64,000 nucleotides of DNA from contig CAMKSE010000005.1 of the NCBI GenBank assembly GCA_946415365.1, forward strand, positions 124,001-188,000, read 5' to 3'. Position 1 is the stretch's first letter. Each line of letters begins with the position of its first letter. The notes under the pieces are model-generated. The model ran no database searches. It was given only the letters and a program-made list of their open reading frames with translations, and was not told where the DNA came from. Below are positions 14,493 to 23,202 of the stretch, piece by piece. This stretch comes from an uncultured Prevotellaceae bacterium (lineage in GTDB: Bacteria; Bacteroidota; Bacteroidia; Bacteroidales; Bacteroidaceae). A program made the position numbers and the translations under genes.

Positions 14493-16127
14493 CTATTGAT
14501 TCGGATATTCGTTGACCTGCCCGCCGCGTCCCCAGATGACAGGATACCGCTCCACGCCTATGCAGAGGGTGTCGAAGGCATCGGAACCGTCGGTGCGGGC
14601 CTCCAGGCGGTCTTCCTCTGTCTCGGCCAGCTTCTCGCCCGACTTGTCTTTCTTACCGTTCTTGACGCCTGCGGACTGGATGGAGATGAGCAGGTCAGGG
14701 TTGTTGTCGCGGTTGATGAGCACCTGGTGCCTGGCACGGCCCTGGAACATGCGGTTGATCAGCTCGCACTTCGGGACATGATCCATCGGCTTGCCGATGT
14801 ACTTCTCACGCACGGGCCACTGATGGCGGCGGAACATACTCTTGATGATCGTCGCGAAGCTCTGACCCTTCGAGGACGCATATTCCTGACCGAGGAACGT
14901 GGAATCGTAGTAGAAGATGACGCGACGGGTGCGATGGTAATGGTAGTAGGCCATGAAGTCCTCGCACAGTTCCTCCAGTTTGCGGTCGTATTTGACAAAG
15001 AACGATTTCAGGACACGGAGTTTACCGTCATCGCCCACCTGGCCGCACACGAGCCAGTTGATGAGCGCGTTCGCATCAAAGGCAATAATGATAGGCTTGT
15101 CCGGCTCCAGATCGCCGTCGGTTCGACAGTCGTCGGGGATGCCTCCCTCGGCATTCAGGGCCTCCAGCTGCAGCACACTGTTGTTAGGAGCCGTATAGAG
15201 GTTGACGGACTCGCGCATACCGCCGTAGAAGCCGTCGAGGGAGATTCCCACGCGCTTGCACATGATGCTGGTCATGAATGTAAGCAGCGGCAGCTCACGC
15301 TTCATGCGCCTGACGAACTCCTTACCCAGTACTGCGAGGTTCGTGATGCTGGAGTACTTACAGTAGAGCAGGCACTTGGAGCGGAAGAAGTTCAGCTGCT
15401 CTTCCTCTTTCCTGATCTTCCGGTCATAGTATATGGCACGCTCCGGGTGCTTTTTCATCTTCTCCCTAAGCACCCATATATGGTTGACCAGCCCCTCGAT
15501 GACGCGCACGAGAGCCGGATCCATCTGCTCCTCGTAGCGGAAGTACCAGGATCCTTTCTTGGTCATGGCCGTATCGGAGGTGATGGTCATTCCGTGGTGC
15601 ATGTAGCACTTTCCGAAGTACATCTGATTGCCACGGTTCGCCTGAAACGTCTCATCCTTCAGCTGCTCGAAGTCGAGAAGCTTTGCTTCATCCAGGATAA
15701 CGTAGTCGAGAGAAAGCGAGTTACTGGTACCGCTCCGGTCCTGACTGACCAGGTTGATGATGGAGCCGTTGTAGAATGCAATGGTATTCTCCCAGTTGGC
15801 AGGCTCGAAGATTGGTCTCTTCCAGCCGAGGGCCTTCCACGGCTTCTTACCGACGATATAGTGGCGGTCACGGCGCAGTCCCCAGTTCTCCCAGTGTATC
15901 ATCCATGACGGGACGATGTTCGTCAGGCCGCGCTTTACTGACGGACAGACGGCAGCGCCGCAAGATCCTTCCATCTGCTGTGCAGCGGTAAGGCCGCGGC
16001 CTGCCTGCACAAGTCCCTTACCGAAGCCACGTCCGCACTCGGCCACGAGGTCGCGCGGCATCATCATCAGCATATATGCCTGGCCGTCGTTCAGGTACTG
16101 CTCAAATATCGGATTCTGCTGCTCCAT
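14493..16127 (-). CDS. terL: Terminase large subunit
   Basis: 544 residues. The packaging motor cuts concatemeric DNA and pumps it into proheads. ATPase: Walker A ECGRGFGKG (30-38), Walker B VILDEA (143-148). Nuclease: RNase H-like strands IIIAFDAN (346-353) and VIFYYDST (403-410) and DAFDTLCIG near 525 supply the acidic metal-binding residues. Length is normal. The start overlaps the upstream gene by 26 bp. The portal gene is unusually distant from it (7.9 kb). Confidence 0.92.
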   Translation of the reverse strand: MEQQNPIFEQYLNDGQAYMLMMMPRDLVAECGRGFGKGLVQAGRGLTAAQQMEGSCGAAVCPSVKRGLTNIVPSWMIHWENWGLRRDRHYIVGKKPWKALGWKRPIFEPANWENTIAFYNGSIINLVSQDRSGTSNSLSLDYVILDEAKLLDFEQLKDETFQANRGNQMYFGKCYMHHGMTITSDTAMTKKGSWYFRYEEQMDPALVRVIEGLVNHIWVLREKMKKHPERAIYYDRKIRKEEEQLNFFRSKCLLYCKYSSITNLAVLGKEFVRRMKRELPLLTFMTSIMCKRVGISLDGFYGGMRESVNLYTAPNNSVLQLEALNAEGGIPDDCRTDGDLEPDKPIIIAFDANALINWLVCGQVGDDGKLRVLKSFFVKYDRKLEELCEDFMAYYHYHRTRRVIFYYDSTFLGQEYASSKGQSFATIIKSMFRRHQWPVREKYIGKPMDHVPKCELINRMFQGRARHQVLINRDNNPDLLISIQSAGVKNGKKDKSGEKLAETEEDRLEARTDGSDAFDTLCIGVERYPVIWGRGGQVNEYPNQ

Positions 16128-16722
16128 CCTCTTCCACCTCCTCGTAGTCGGTATATTCCTTTTCCTTCTCTATCTCGCGGCTGTAGCGTCTGCTCATCGT
16201 CTCGATATCCTTACGCAGTGAGGCCTCATTGTCATAGCCGGGAATCTTAAGCGCAGCGGGATTGCTGGTGAAGGTGACGCCAAAGAGCGGGATGCGGTCG
16301 TAGGCAGTCTCCGGCTCATCCTCCTTGTCGGTGCGGTTGTTCAGCACGCGCACCTTCTCGATGGCGGCTATGGCCTTGTGCTCTCCGGCACGCCGTGCCG
16401 CCTTCAGATCCTGCTCCAGGTCCTGGTTGATCTTCCACCGCATGAAGTTACGGCTTGCCTGCTGCATGTTGCCCAGCAGGATCTGCACCAGGCGCACGTC
16501 ATCGTAGGCCTGTGCCCTGCAGACGCCGAAGAGTGCCATATCCTGCTGCATGATATCGCGCTCGAACTTATCCGGGAACTGGAGCCAGTAGGCGTACAGT
16601 CCACGGAGGCGGTGCAGCCGCTCCAGGATATGGCTGCCCACGTGCTCTTCCAGCAGCTGCTCGTCAGACATGACGATATAGCGCGAATAGTCATCAATAT
16701 TTACAGGAAGGGACATTGGCAA
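16102..16722 (-). CDS. Terminase small subunit, putative
   Basis: 206 residues, helical, acidic C-terminus, directly upstream of and overlapping terL by 26 bp. This is the usual position of the DNA-recognition subunit. No clear HTH is visible, so the assignment is by position and size. Confidence 0.5.
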   Translation of the reverse strand: MPMSLPVNIDDYSRYIVMSDEQLLEEHVGSHILERLHRLRGLYAYWLQFPDKFERDIMQQDMALFGVCRAQAYDDVRLVQILLGNMQQASRNFMRWKINQDLEQDLKAARRAGEHKAIAAIEKVRVLNNRTDKEDEPETAYDRIPLFGVTFTSNPAALKIPGYDNEASLRKDIETMSRRYSREIEKEKEYTDYEEVEEDGAAESDI

Positions 16723-16750
16723 AATACTGGGTTACAGGTTAGTATGACTT

Positions 16751-17032
16751 TCAGATACTGATTTCGTTCAACAGTCGCTCGATGCGCTGCTGACAGTCAG
16801 ATATAGCCGAGGGACTTCCGGCGAGCATGAGGTCGAAGACCTGCTTCCGGAGTTCATAATCGGTCGACTGCAGCCCTTTGTAGAAAGCACGACGGGCCGG
16901 ATGGCCGACGGTATGGATATCGTCGAGGAACTGTACTTCGTCAAGATCCAGACGGAATGACACCTGCGATGGGGTCATCAGTGCCTTCGCACACTCTGTT
17001 ATCTCGTTCAGCAAGCTTGTAGAATAGTCCAT
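16751..17032 (-). CDS. Small hypothetical phage protein
   Basis: 93 residues from ATG 17032 (MDYSTSLLNEIT). A frame from 17182 is longer but its extra part is Arg/Thr/Ser-rich shadow of the upstream gene. Overlaps that gene by 92 bp. Helical and acidic. Function unknown; could be a terminase or assembly partner. Confidence 0.55.
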   Translation of the reverse strand: MDYSTSLLNEITECAKALMTPSQVSFRLDLDEVQFLDDIHTVGHPARRAFYKGLQSTDYELRKQVFDLMLAGSPSAISDCQQRIERLLNEISI

Positions 17033-17516
17033 TGAGCTGTATTGAGTTCTTGTCAACGATATCGCGCAATCCGCAATAGAGGTCATAGAACGCCATCTGG
17101 TCAGTCGTGACCATGGTGCATTCCGCACGGTCGCCGTAGGTCTGGTTCTGGGAAGAGATGACTGACACCAGGTGTTTGTCATTCTGCACGAGCACGATCT
17201 TGGAGTGGTTCATCCCCAGATATACGGTGTCAAAGCACGACTGCATGAGCCGGTAAAGCTGCACGGTTTTCTTCGAGGCCTTGAGGTCTGCCAACAGGAC
17301 ACTGTGGTTAATGAGTTTCTTCTTTCTCAGGTTGAAGAAACCATTCAGGAAAGCCTCGCTGGTACTGAAGGTGCTGACGTATACATCAGCACGCCCGGTC
17401 TGCTGAAGAATCCAGTTCAAGAGACCGAGCGTATGAAGTCCAGTACCCAGATAGCACTGATAGGCGCACTTATTCAGTGGCTGGAGAATCGTCGCTATGT
17501 TCCTGCCCCTGCCCAT
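16941..17516 (-). CDS. PLD-like protein in the packaging module
   Basis: 191 residues. HSKIVLV (104-110) and SSQNQT (121-126) resemble one half of the phospholipase D signature (HxK then a small-residue turn with Asn), preceded by strands such as RADVYVSTFS typical of the fold. Only one HKD-like half is present, as in single-domain nucleases that act as dimers. It overlaps both neighbours. A nuclease role is inferred. Confidence 0.5.
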   Translation of the reverse strand: MGRGRNIATILQPLNKCAYQCYLGTGLHTLGLLNWILQQTGRADVYVSTFSTSEAFLNGFFNLRKKKLINHSVLLADLKASKKTVQLYRLMQSCFDTVYLGMNHSKIVLVQNDKHLVSVISSQNQTYGDRAECTMVTTDQMAFYDLYCGLRDIVDKNSIQLNGLFYKLAERDNRVCEGTDDPIAGVIPSGS

Positions 17517-18432
17517 CTGAATCAGAAATCTCGAGTTTGATGTCAGCCTCCGTCAGCTGCTGGCGGAGTTCATCCTTGATGACCTGTTTCGTGCGGATCA
17601 GCACGTCGACGCGCTGCTGTATGCGGTCGCGCCAACTCTCCAGTTCCTGAGCCTGAGCCTCAGTGAATCCTTCCTGCTTGGTGGCGGCCACGAGAGTGAT
17701 CAGCTTAGGCAGGTTCTTGGAGATATAAGGACGTGCGGCATTGATGGCCTTCACATCCTCAGCAGACAACTGCACCTCTTCAGCTGCTGGTGTCTGGGTT
17801 CCAGCTTCGTCATTGACAGGCACGAGCACGTAGTGGTCGTAGGTGTCGAAGTCCTTCTTATAGTCCGCCCAAAGCTCAGCGATGGCCTTGGTGTACTCAT
17901 AGCGGTCGCAGGCGGCGGTGAGGGTCTTACAGGTCTCGTGGGCCTGCTTGATCTTCTTATAGCGCTCTGCGTTCTTGTCCCAGATGGCACGGATGGTCTC
18001 AGGAAGGGTGTCATGGTCAGTACGCTTGCCGCGTGCGACGATGGCATCCGTCTGCTTGCCGTCCTCGGCATCGTAGGCGGGAGAGGGAAGGATGCTGTCC
18101 TTGGGTGCCTCGCCCATGGCGGCAGCCACCTCATCAGCGGTCTTCTCTGTCTCGGTGATGGCCTTTCCGATGACAGGCAGGATCCTTTGTTCCATCGACT
18201 TGACATCATCCAGTGTCATTTCATCCTTCAGGTAGCGGAGATGCTTACGGAGCTCGTAAGCGATCTTTTCCTCATAGCGTGCGGGACGCCGCATGATCGT
18301 GTTATACAGTGCATGGTTGCGGTTGCACTGCAGAACCATCATAGCACCATCAGCCAGTTCGGCCTCCGTGTGCTTTTCCTTTGAGAGCCATTCAGTCACC
18401 CGGGCTCGAAAAAGTTTGTCTATTCCGTTCAT
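17470..18432 (-). CDS. Phage hypothetical protein of packaging module
   Basis: 320 residues, mostly helical and Lys/Glu-rich with an acidic Ser/Asp tail. No domain recognised. It overlaps the PLD-like gene by 47 bp. The coiled, charged make-up would suit a scaffold or regulatory protein, but that is speculation. Confidence 0.55.
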   Translation of the reverse strand: MNGIDKLFRARVTEWLSKEKHTEAELADGAMMVLQCNRNHALYNTIMRRPARYEEKIAYELRKHLRYLKDEMTLDDVKSMEQRILPVIGKAITETEKTADEVAAAMGEAPKDSILPSPAYDAEDGKQTDAIVARGKRTDHDTLPETIRAIWDKNAERYKKIKQAHETCKTLTAACDRYEYTKAIAELWADYKKDFDTYDHYVLVPVNDEAGTQTPAAEEVQLSAEDVKAINAARPYISKNLPKLITLVAATKQEGFTEAQAQELESWRDRIQQRVDVLIRTKQVIKDELRQQLTEADIKLEISDSDGQGQEHSDDSPATE

Positions 18433-18517
18433 GATTTATAGAATTTAAAAGGCGGAACGAGGCCTCACGCCCTTTCCGCCCCACAATTATGACATTAATA
18501 AAATCTAGAAGGTGTTC

Positions 18518-19123
18518 CTATTCTGCAGCTGTTACCACACCAGTCGAGCAGTTCAGCTCACCGCCGCTGACGGGCAGCGTGCCGGTGAAGAAAGGAGCGG
18601 GAAGCTCATCATCGGCAACGATCTCGAGCACCGTCTGGTTGGTGTCGGTAGGAGCCTGGCCGGTATCCTGAGAAGGATTGATCTCAGCAGGGAAGTCCTC
18701 GGAGCCGACGATGCGGAACTTACCCGAGCGGGTAGGAACCACGGCGATGATCTCTGCGTTGAGCAGCTCGGCGATCATACCGGTGATTTCCTCCTCGGTA
18801 CCGGGGGCGTTGCCCTTATAGGTACACTTGAAGGTCTTCGAGGGGTATGAACCCTGCGGCTCCACGGTGAGCTGACCGTTGTTGTTGATGATGTCAACCT
18901 GGGCAAAGAACTTGCCCTCAGCCATGGTGAAGGCACCCGTCAGGACGGGAACATTCGCCAAAGAGAACCCTTCCGCGCTACGGTTCGGCTTAGTGGGGAA
19001 GGTCAAAATATCGCGCATGTCAGCGAGATACACACGCTTCTTTGTTCCGGGAAGCGACTTCTTACCCTGGCAGAACTTGACATCCTTCAGCAGGGTCTTT
19101 TCGTTTGAACAAACGTCTGACAT
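18518..19123 (-). CDS. Major tail (tube) protein, putative
   Basis: 201 residues with a beta-rich composition and mid-sequence runs typical of tail-tube subunits (Thr/Gly/Val). It follows the major capsid gene. A head decoration protein is an alternative. No catalytic motif. Confidence 0.5.
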   Translation of the reverse strand: MSDVCSNEKTLLKDVKFCQGKKSLPGTKKRVYLADMRDILTFPTKPNRSAEGFSLANVPVLTGAFTMAEGKFFAQVDIINNNGQLTVEPQGSYPSKTFKCTYKGNAPGTEEEITGMIAELLNAEIIAVVPTRSGKFRIVGSEDFPAEINPSQDTGQAPTDTNQTVLEIVADDELPAPFFTGTLPVSGGELNCSTGVVTAAE

Positions 19124-19216
19124 ATTATTCCTTGTTTTGAAATTCTACATGATGAATGAAAACAGGGCGGCAGCTGCTAGGTCTTTGAACCAAGCCGCCG
19201 CCCACCTATGAGAAAA

Positions 19217-20509
19217 TTACGATCCTACGGGTGTAATCGTCACCTGCATGCCGGTGTCGTGGCCCTCAGCGTCGTACAGAGCGTACTTCGTAGTGCCGTT
19301 GGCAGTGGCGGTGCCGATGATAAAGTACTTATTACCTGCGAATCCCTCCACAGAGTTCTCCTTGACCAGGATCTCGTTGTACTTCAGGCCGCTGAACGAC
19401 TTCACGCCTCCAGTGGTGGAAGCCTTGCCGTTAGCCAGCTCGACTGTGCCGTTCTCACCGTAAGAGGTGAAGTTGTAGTCCTTCTGCTCGATACCATTGT
19501 AACGGGCGACACAGAGACGCTCAGGATTGATGCTCTCGTACTGCTCACCATAGAACATGTTGGCCAGGAAGTCAACATCATAGTGAGAAGTAAGGGACTT
19601 CTCGCAAAGGAATGTCTCATCAGCGGTGCGGAGGTTCCAGAGAGCGAGGATATTGCCCTTAGGAGTCAGGGACAGGTAGTTCTCAGGAACGTTTGGCAAT
19701 GCCACGAACTCAACATTCAACTTGCCCTCGAGATGAGCCTTGTTGAACTGGAGGTTATATGGCAGGGCACCATGGTTGGTCTGATAGGCCACCTCATAGT
19801 AGTGCTTAACTGTCTCGCTCATGAAGAGCTTGACGTTCTGACCGCGGAGCAAGGTGTGTACACCGAGCCATCCGGCAGCTGCATCACCCCAGAAGAAGTC
19901 GTTGATTAGATCCTCTGCATTCTGGGCATTGAATGCCTCAGGCAGATAGTAGAGGTTACGAAGCTCCTTTGTCATGGTACCGGCAGCGATCTCAACATCC
20001 TCGAGGGTGCAGAAGCCATTAAACCACTTGGAGGTCTTAGTGGTGTTGGTGGGATCGTGCTTGGCAGTCCACATGTTCAGGAACATGTTCTCGCCGAGCT
20101 TCTTCATAATATAGCCGCAGACGCGCTTCGTCCAGTCGACGTTCTTCAGGGCCTCGCCCTTGGTGACGTCGCTGCCCCACAGCGTCTGATAGATGCTGTT
20201 GGGGTCGATGGGCTCGATACAGTTGCCGAAGAAGGTCTCCAGCGTGCGCTGAACGATCTGAACGGCACCGTCGCCCTTCTTATACTTATCGTAGTTACCG
20301 AACTCGAAGTTGCCCTTCATCTCATGGATGTGCTCCTTATAGCGGATACCATCACGATGGCCCATGTGCTGCAGAGCAGCAGCCATGGCGAACATTGGCA
20401 TGAGGATGAGTTCCTTGCGATACTTTTGGAACGACTTGCTCAGTTCCTCAGGTGTAAAGGTTACCTGCGGATCTACCACAGGCTGACCAAGATTCAGGAT
20501 TGGAGGCAT
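19217..20509 (-). CDS. Major capsid protein
   Basis: 430 residues, following the prohead protease with a 2-bp gap, which is the standard place for the HK97-fold capsid subunit. Features are an N-terminal helical arm, many aromatic residues and a beta-rich C-terminal third. The family is assigned by length and position beside the protease-scaffold gene. Confidence 0.78.
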   Translation of the reverse strand: MPPILNLGQPVVDPQVTFTPEELSKSFQKYRKELILMPMFAMAAALQHMGHRDGIRYKEHIHEMKGNFEFGNYDKYKKGDGAVQIVQRTLETFFGNCIEPIDPNSIYQTLWGSDVTKGEALKNVDWTKRVCGYIMKKLGENMFLNMWTAKHDPTNTTKTSKWFNGFCTLEDVEIAAGTMTKELRNLYYLPEAFNAQNAEDLINDFFWGDAAAGWLGVHTLLRGQNVKLFMSETVKHYYEVAYQTNHGALPYNLQFNKAHLEGKLNVEFVALPNVPENYLSLTPKGNILALWNLRTADETFLCEKSLTSHYDVDFLANMFYGEQYESINPERLCVARYNGIEQKDYNFTSYGENGTVELANGKASTTGGVKSFSGLKYNEILVKENSVEGFAGNKYFIIGTATANGTTKYALYDAEGHDTGMQVTITPVGS

Positions 20510-20511
20510 AA

Positions 20512-21630
20512 TTAGTCTACATTTACACTGTTAAACAACTCAGCGGCAGAATTGATATCCTGCACGCCCTTACCACTCTCTCCGGCAGAGCCTTGATCCT
20601 CTGCCCCTGCGGCCTGCTTGAGGTTGGCGATCTGCTGGTCGCGCTCCTGCACGTCCTTCAGAGCCTTGTCGAGCTTCGTCTGGAGGTCGGCCTGTGCATC
20701 CTTGGCAGCCTTCTCGGCATCCTTAGAGGCCTTCAGATCCTTCCCCAGCTGATCCAACTGACCCTCAATCTTGTCCGCATCCTCCTCGGTGAGGGTAATC
20801 TTACCGTCCGTCACCTCGAAGTCCTGTACGGCCAGCAAGGCGCACAGGCAAGCTAAAACTTTCTTTGTCATTGGGTTTAAACTCTCTTCGGCGAAAAGTT
20901 TAGGAAATCGCTTCTGCATCCATGCAGTCGCCTTCTGCATGAAACCTTCAGCTGGATTGCCTTCCTGGTCCACGACGGTGCCGACAAGCTCCGTCGTGTC
21001 CGCAGGCAGGGAAGGAAGACCGAAATCCTTGAATATGGAATTAGTAAAAGTTGTGCGCAAGCGGTTCGACTTCTTCTTGACATCCTCATCCTCTACGATG
21101 TGGTCGATCAGCCCGAAGTCGAGGGCATCCTGAGGCGACAGCCATGCGGCAGCCGTCATCTTATCCTGGCACTCATCGAGTGTCTTACCACTTCGCTTTG
21201 AGTAAAGCGATGCAATGACACGGTCAATAGTGTCAAGATCCTTGCGATCTTTCTGGAATTGAGCAATAATCTGGTCAAGCTGCTCCTTGTTTGCCAACTG
21301 CCAGACCACTGCTTTCGTAGAAGCGTTGTGTATCATCATCAGTGAGCCGTCAACCATGTCAACCTCCTTGGCTCCCATGGTGAGGATGGTTGCAGCGCTG
21401 GCTGTCATACCGAGGATATGACAGTGAACCTTGCCATGATCCTTGATGAACTGGTACATCTGCAGGCCTGCATCGACGTATCCGCCTGGAGAGCAGACTG
21501 CAATATGAACGTCCTCATCCTTGTGGGCATCGAGGAAGTTCTTAACCTGGCTAGCGGTGGTACCGCGCTGGCCAGTCCACCAGTCGAAGGCAACACCGAT
21601 TTCTCCGGAAATGATAAATTGATATTCCAT
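20512..21630 (-). CDS. Prohead protease (ClpP-like) fused to scaffold
   Basis: 372 residues. Residues 1-175 are an S14/ClpP-type serine protease: SPGGYVDAG (47-55), nucleophile S78 in GMTASAAT, H101 in MMIHNAS, and an Asp in the helix region near 165. Residues 265-345 form a long Glu/Lys/Gln coiled coil, the internal scaffold that is cleaved as the head matures. Own promoter TACCTTTG at 21,654-21,661. The major capsid gene follows at once, so this starts the late head operon. Confidence 0.88.
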   Translation of the reverse strand: MEYQFIISGEIGVAFDWWTGQRGTTASQVKNFLDAHKDEDVHIAVCSPGGYVDAGLQMYQFIKDHGKVHCHILGMTASAATILTMGAKEVDMVDGSLMMIHNASTKAVVWQLANKEQLDQIIAQFQKDRKDLDTIDRVIASLYSKRSGKTLDECQDKMTAAAWLSPQDALDFGLIDHIVEDEDVKKKSNRLRTTFTNSIFKDFGLPSLPADTTELVGTVVDQEGNPAEGFMQKATAWMQKRFPKLFAEESLNPMTKKVLACLCALLAVQDFEVTDGKITLTEEDADKIEGQLDQLGKDLKASKDAEKAAKDAQADLQTKLDKALKDVQERDQQIANLKQAAGAEDQGSAGESGKGVQDINSAAELFNSVNVD

Positions 21631-21653
21631 TATCTACTTTTGCAATTCTACGG

Positions 21654-21661
21654 CAAAGGTA
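21654..21661 (-). promoter_or_regulatory. Promoter -7 box of the head operon
   Basis: TACCTTTG on the minus strand, 23 bp before the protease start. Confidence 0.65.
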
Positions 21662-21691
21662 GGTAATGGAATTTAAAGAAAAAAATACCTA

Positions 21692-22102
21692 TTATTCCGT
21701 GATATACGGGATAAAACGGGCTGACTGCCAGTTTACCGTGACCTCATTGAGCTGATTATCGGTCACATTCTCCGGCATATTTTCCAGTACCGATGCAACA
21801 GGATAGGGCCTTTCATCGGAGCCTATCAGGCGGTAGCGCCCGTCCAGGAGCTTGCAGCGGTACGCCCATCGACCGCGGTCGCCGAACTCCTCGCAGGTCT
21901 TGAAAACGAGCTTGGCAGTCCAAACGGTGTTCCCGTCTTCCACTTTGTCACTAATGGAAAGCTGCGCATGCGGCTTGATTTTCAGCGGCTGCCAGCTGAT
22001 GCCTGGAAGAAGGCGGACGGATAACGCTGACACCTGAGTCATGCCCTGCAGTCTTTCGACAGGTGTACGCTCAAGGGATGTGATAATCTGGATCTTTTTC
22101 AT
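21692..22102 (-). CDS. Phage hypothetical protein
   Basis: 136 residues, beta-rich, no motif recognised. Its start lies 9 bp from a 10-bp repeat array (22,111-22,188), so it may be controlled by whatever binds there. Confidence 0.6.
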   Translation of the reverse strand: MKKIQIITSLERTPVERLQGMTQVSALSVRLLPGISWQPLKIKPHAQLSISDKVEDGNTVWTAKLVFKTCEEFGDRGRWAYRCKLLDGRYRLIGSDERPYPVASVLENMPENVTDNQLNEVTVNWQSARFIPYITE

Positions 22103-22110
22103 CTTTTATC

Positions 22111-22188
22111 GGGTGTTAACGGGTAGTAACGGGTATTAACGCATAGTAACGGCCGTTAACGGCTGTCACGGGTTTTAACGCTCAGTAA
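22111..22188. repeat. Eight 10-bp phased repeats
   Basis: Units GGGTGTTAAC, GGGTAGTAAC, GGGTATTAAC, GCATAGTAAC, GGCCGTTAAC, GGCTGTCAC, GGGTTTTAAC and GCTCAGTAA follow one another (two of them 9 bp). On the minus strand the core is GTTAC or GTTAA. They fill the gap between two genes and overlap the leader of the 136-residue gene. Confidence 0.75.
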
Positions 22189-22223
22189 AAATATAGGGTA
22201 TCTCATGGTGATGAATTTCCACG

Positions 22224-22718
22224 TTATTTTTTGTTAAACGGCCTGTCAAGATTCCTCTTCCTTCTCCGCAGGTCTATACCCTTTTTGACGTAAGAATTAC
22301 GGAGCCGGTTGTATCTCATCAGGATGGTCCGGTCGTACTCGATGTCGATTCCGTGCATCTCACACCAGGCATCGATGGCATTAAGGACGGAGCAGCCGAC
22401 ACCAGACATGTCATTGAGCTCCGACCACATCATCAGCTTGAACGTCCGCTCGATGCAGTCCACCACAGCCTCCTTGCCTTTCGGGCCTATGTAGTTGTAA
22501 GTGGCAGGATCCTTCTTCTCATTGTCGGGGATGCACACGGCAGTCAGCCCATCGGCTGCCGTGTCCGGCTGGCGGCCTTCAGGCAGTTTCCTTGTGAACT
22601 GAAGGATGGTGGAGTTCTCAACCGACTGAGGCTGGAACTGAACAGGGTTGCCGTAGTGGTGGTGAAGCCATTGCGCCACGAACGGCTGAAGTTTCAGGTA
22701 TACGACGAATTTGCTCAT
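22224..22718 (-). CDS. Phage hypothetical protein beside the origin
   Basis: 164 residues from ATG 22718 (MSKFVVYLKLQPF), which suits the promoter box TATCTTTG at 22,738-22,745; the frame is open further upstream but that part overlaps the promoter. The C-terminal part is basic and helical (NRLRNSYVKKGIDLRRRKR). Next to the iteron array, so a replication or DNA-binding role is possible. Confidence 0.6.
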   Translation of the reverse strand: MSKFVVYLKLQPFVAQWLHHHYGNPVQFQPQSVENSTILQFTRKLPEGRQPDTAADGLTAVCIPDNEKKDPATYNYIGPKGKEAVVDCIERTFKLMMWSELNDMSGVGCSVLNAIDAWCEMHGIDIEYDRTILMRYNRLRNSYVKKGIDLRRRKRNLDRPFNKK

Positions 22719-22737
22719 TATCATCAGGTTTTGGGTG

Positions 22738-22745
22738 CAAAGATA
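22738..22745 (-). promoter_or_regulatory. Promoter -7 box of the 164-residue gene
   Basis: TATCTTTG on the minus strand, 19 bp before the chosen start, which decides against the longer frame. Confidence 0.65.
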
Positions 22746-22816
22746 GCAAGATTTTTGGAAATTCTCCGTTTTTGAGCGGAAAAATTTATTCTCACGCGCG
22801 TGTACATGAGATTTTA

Positions 22817-23071
22817 GGTGTGGCAACGCGTGGCAAAAAGTGGCAATGCACGGAAACCCCGACAAACAGGGCATTTCAAAGGATTAAGAGGTGTGTGGCA
22901 AATCGGTTTTTTGCCACAAATAACCCTTTTTTGCCACAAAGAATAGTCATTTTTATTTTTTTGCCACAATTTGCCACACATTTGCCACACTTTGTCACAC
23001 CTCTTTGCAAACATGTTTTTTGCTGATATTCACCGCTTTACGTGATTTGCCCCCTGTTGCCCCCATTTGCC
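22817..23071. repeat. Iteron array, candidate replication origin
   Basis: TGGCAA at 22,821, 22,831 and 22,841 (10 bp apart) and 22,896. TTGCCACA or near copies at 22,911, 22,931, 22,961, 22,971, 22,982 and 22,992, and TTGCC at 23,047, 23,057 and 23,067. Nearly all spacings are multiples of 10 bp, so the sites face one side of the helix. The gap holds no gene, is A/T-rich between the sites, and adjoins the primase-helicase gene. This is the form of an iteron origin. Confidence 0.7.
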
Positions 23072-23121
23072 ACACGTGATTTTCTCGCGCGTGCGCGCAT
23101 GCGGATTTATTTTAATCCAAG

Positions 23122-23159
23122 AAAAAGCCCCGACTTTTCCATCACTGGAATGCCGGGGC
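23122..23159 (-). terminator. Terminator of the primase gene
   Basis: Minus strand GCCCCG...CGGGGC with inner TTCCA/TGGAA and a following TTTTTC. Confidence 0.75.
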
Positions 23160-23202
23160 GGTCGATATATGAAGAAACCTATTGAAGGTCGTGGAATGTG
23201 TG

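Noticed and set aside
14496..15908. 470-codon open frame on the plus strand opposite terL
   Set aside because: Mirror frame of a GC-rich gene; terL has clear motifs and this has none. The same applies to the long plus-strand frames at 3,549-4,481, 5,405-6,421 and 6,837-7,865.
22817..23071. CRISPR array
   Set aside because: Units are only 8-10 bp, spaced at 10-bp steps and in both orientations, with no spacers of normal length and no cas genes.
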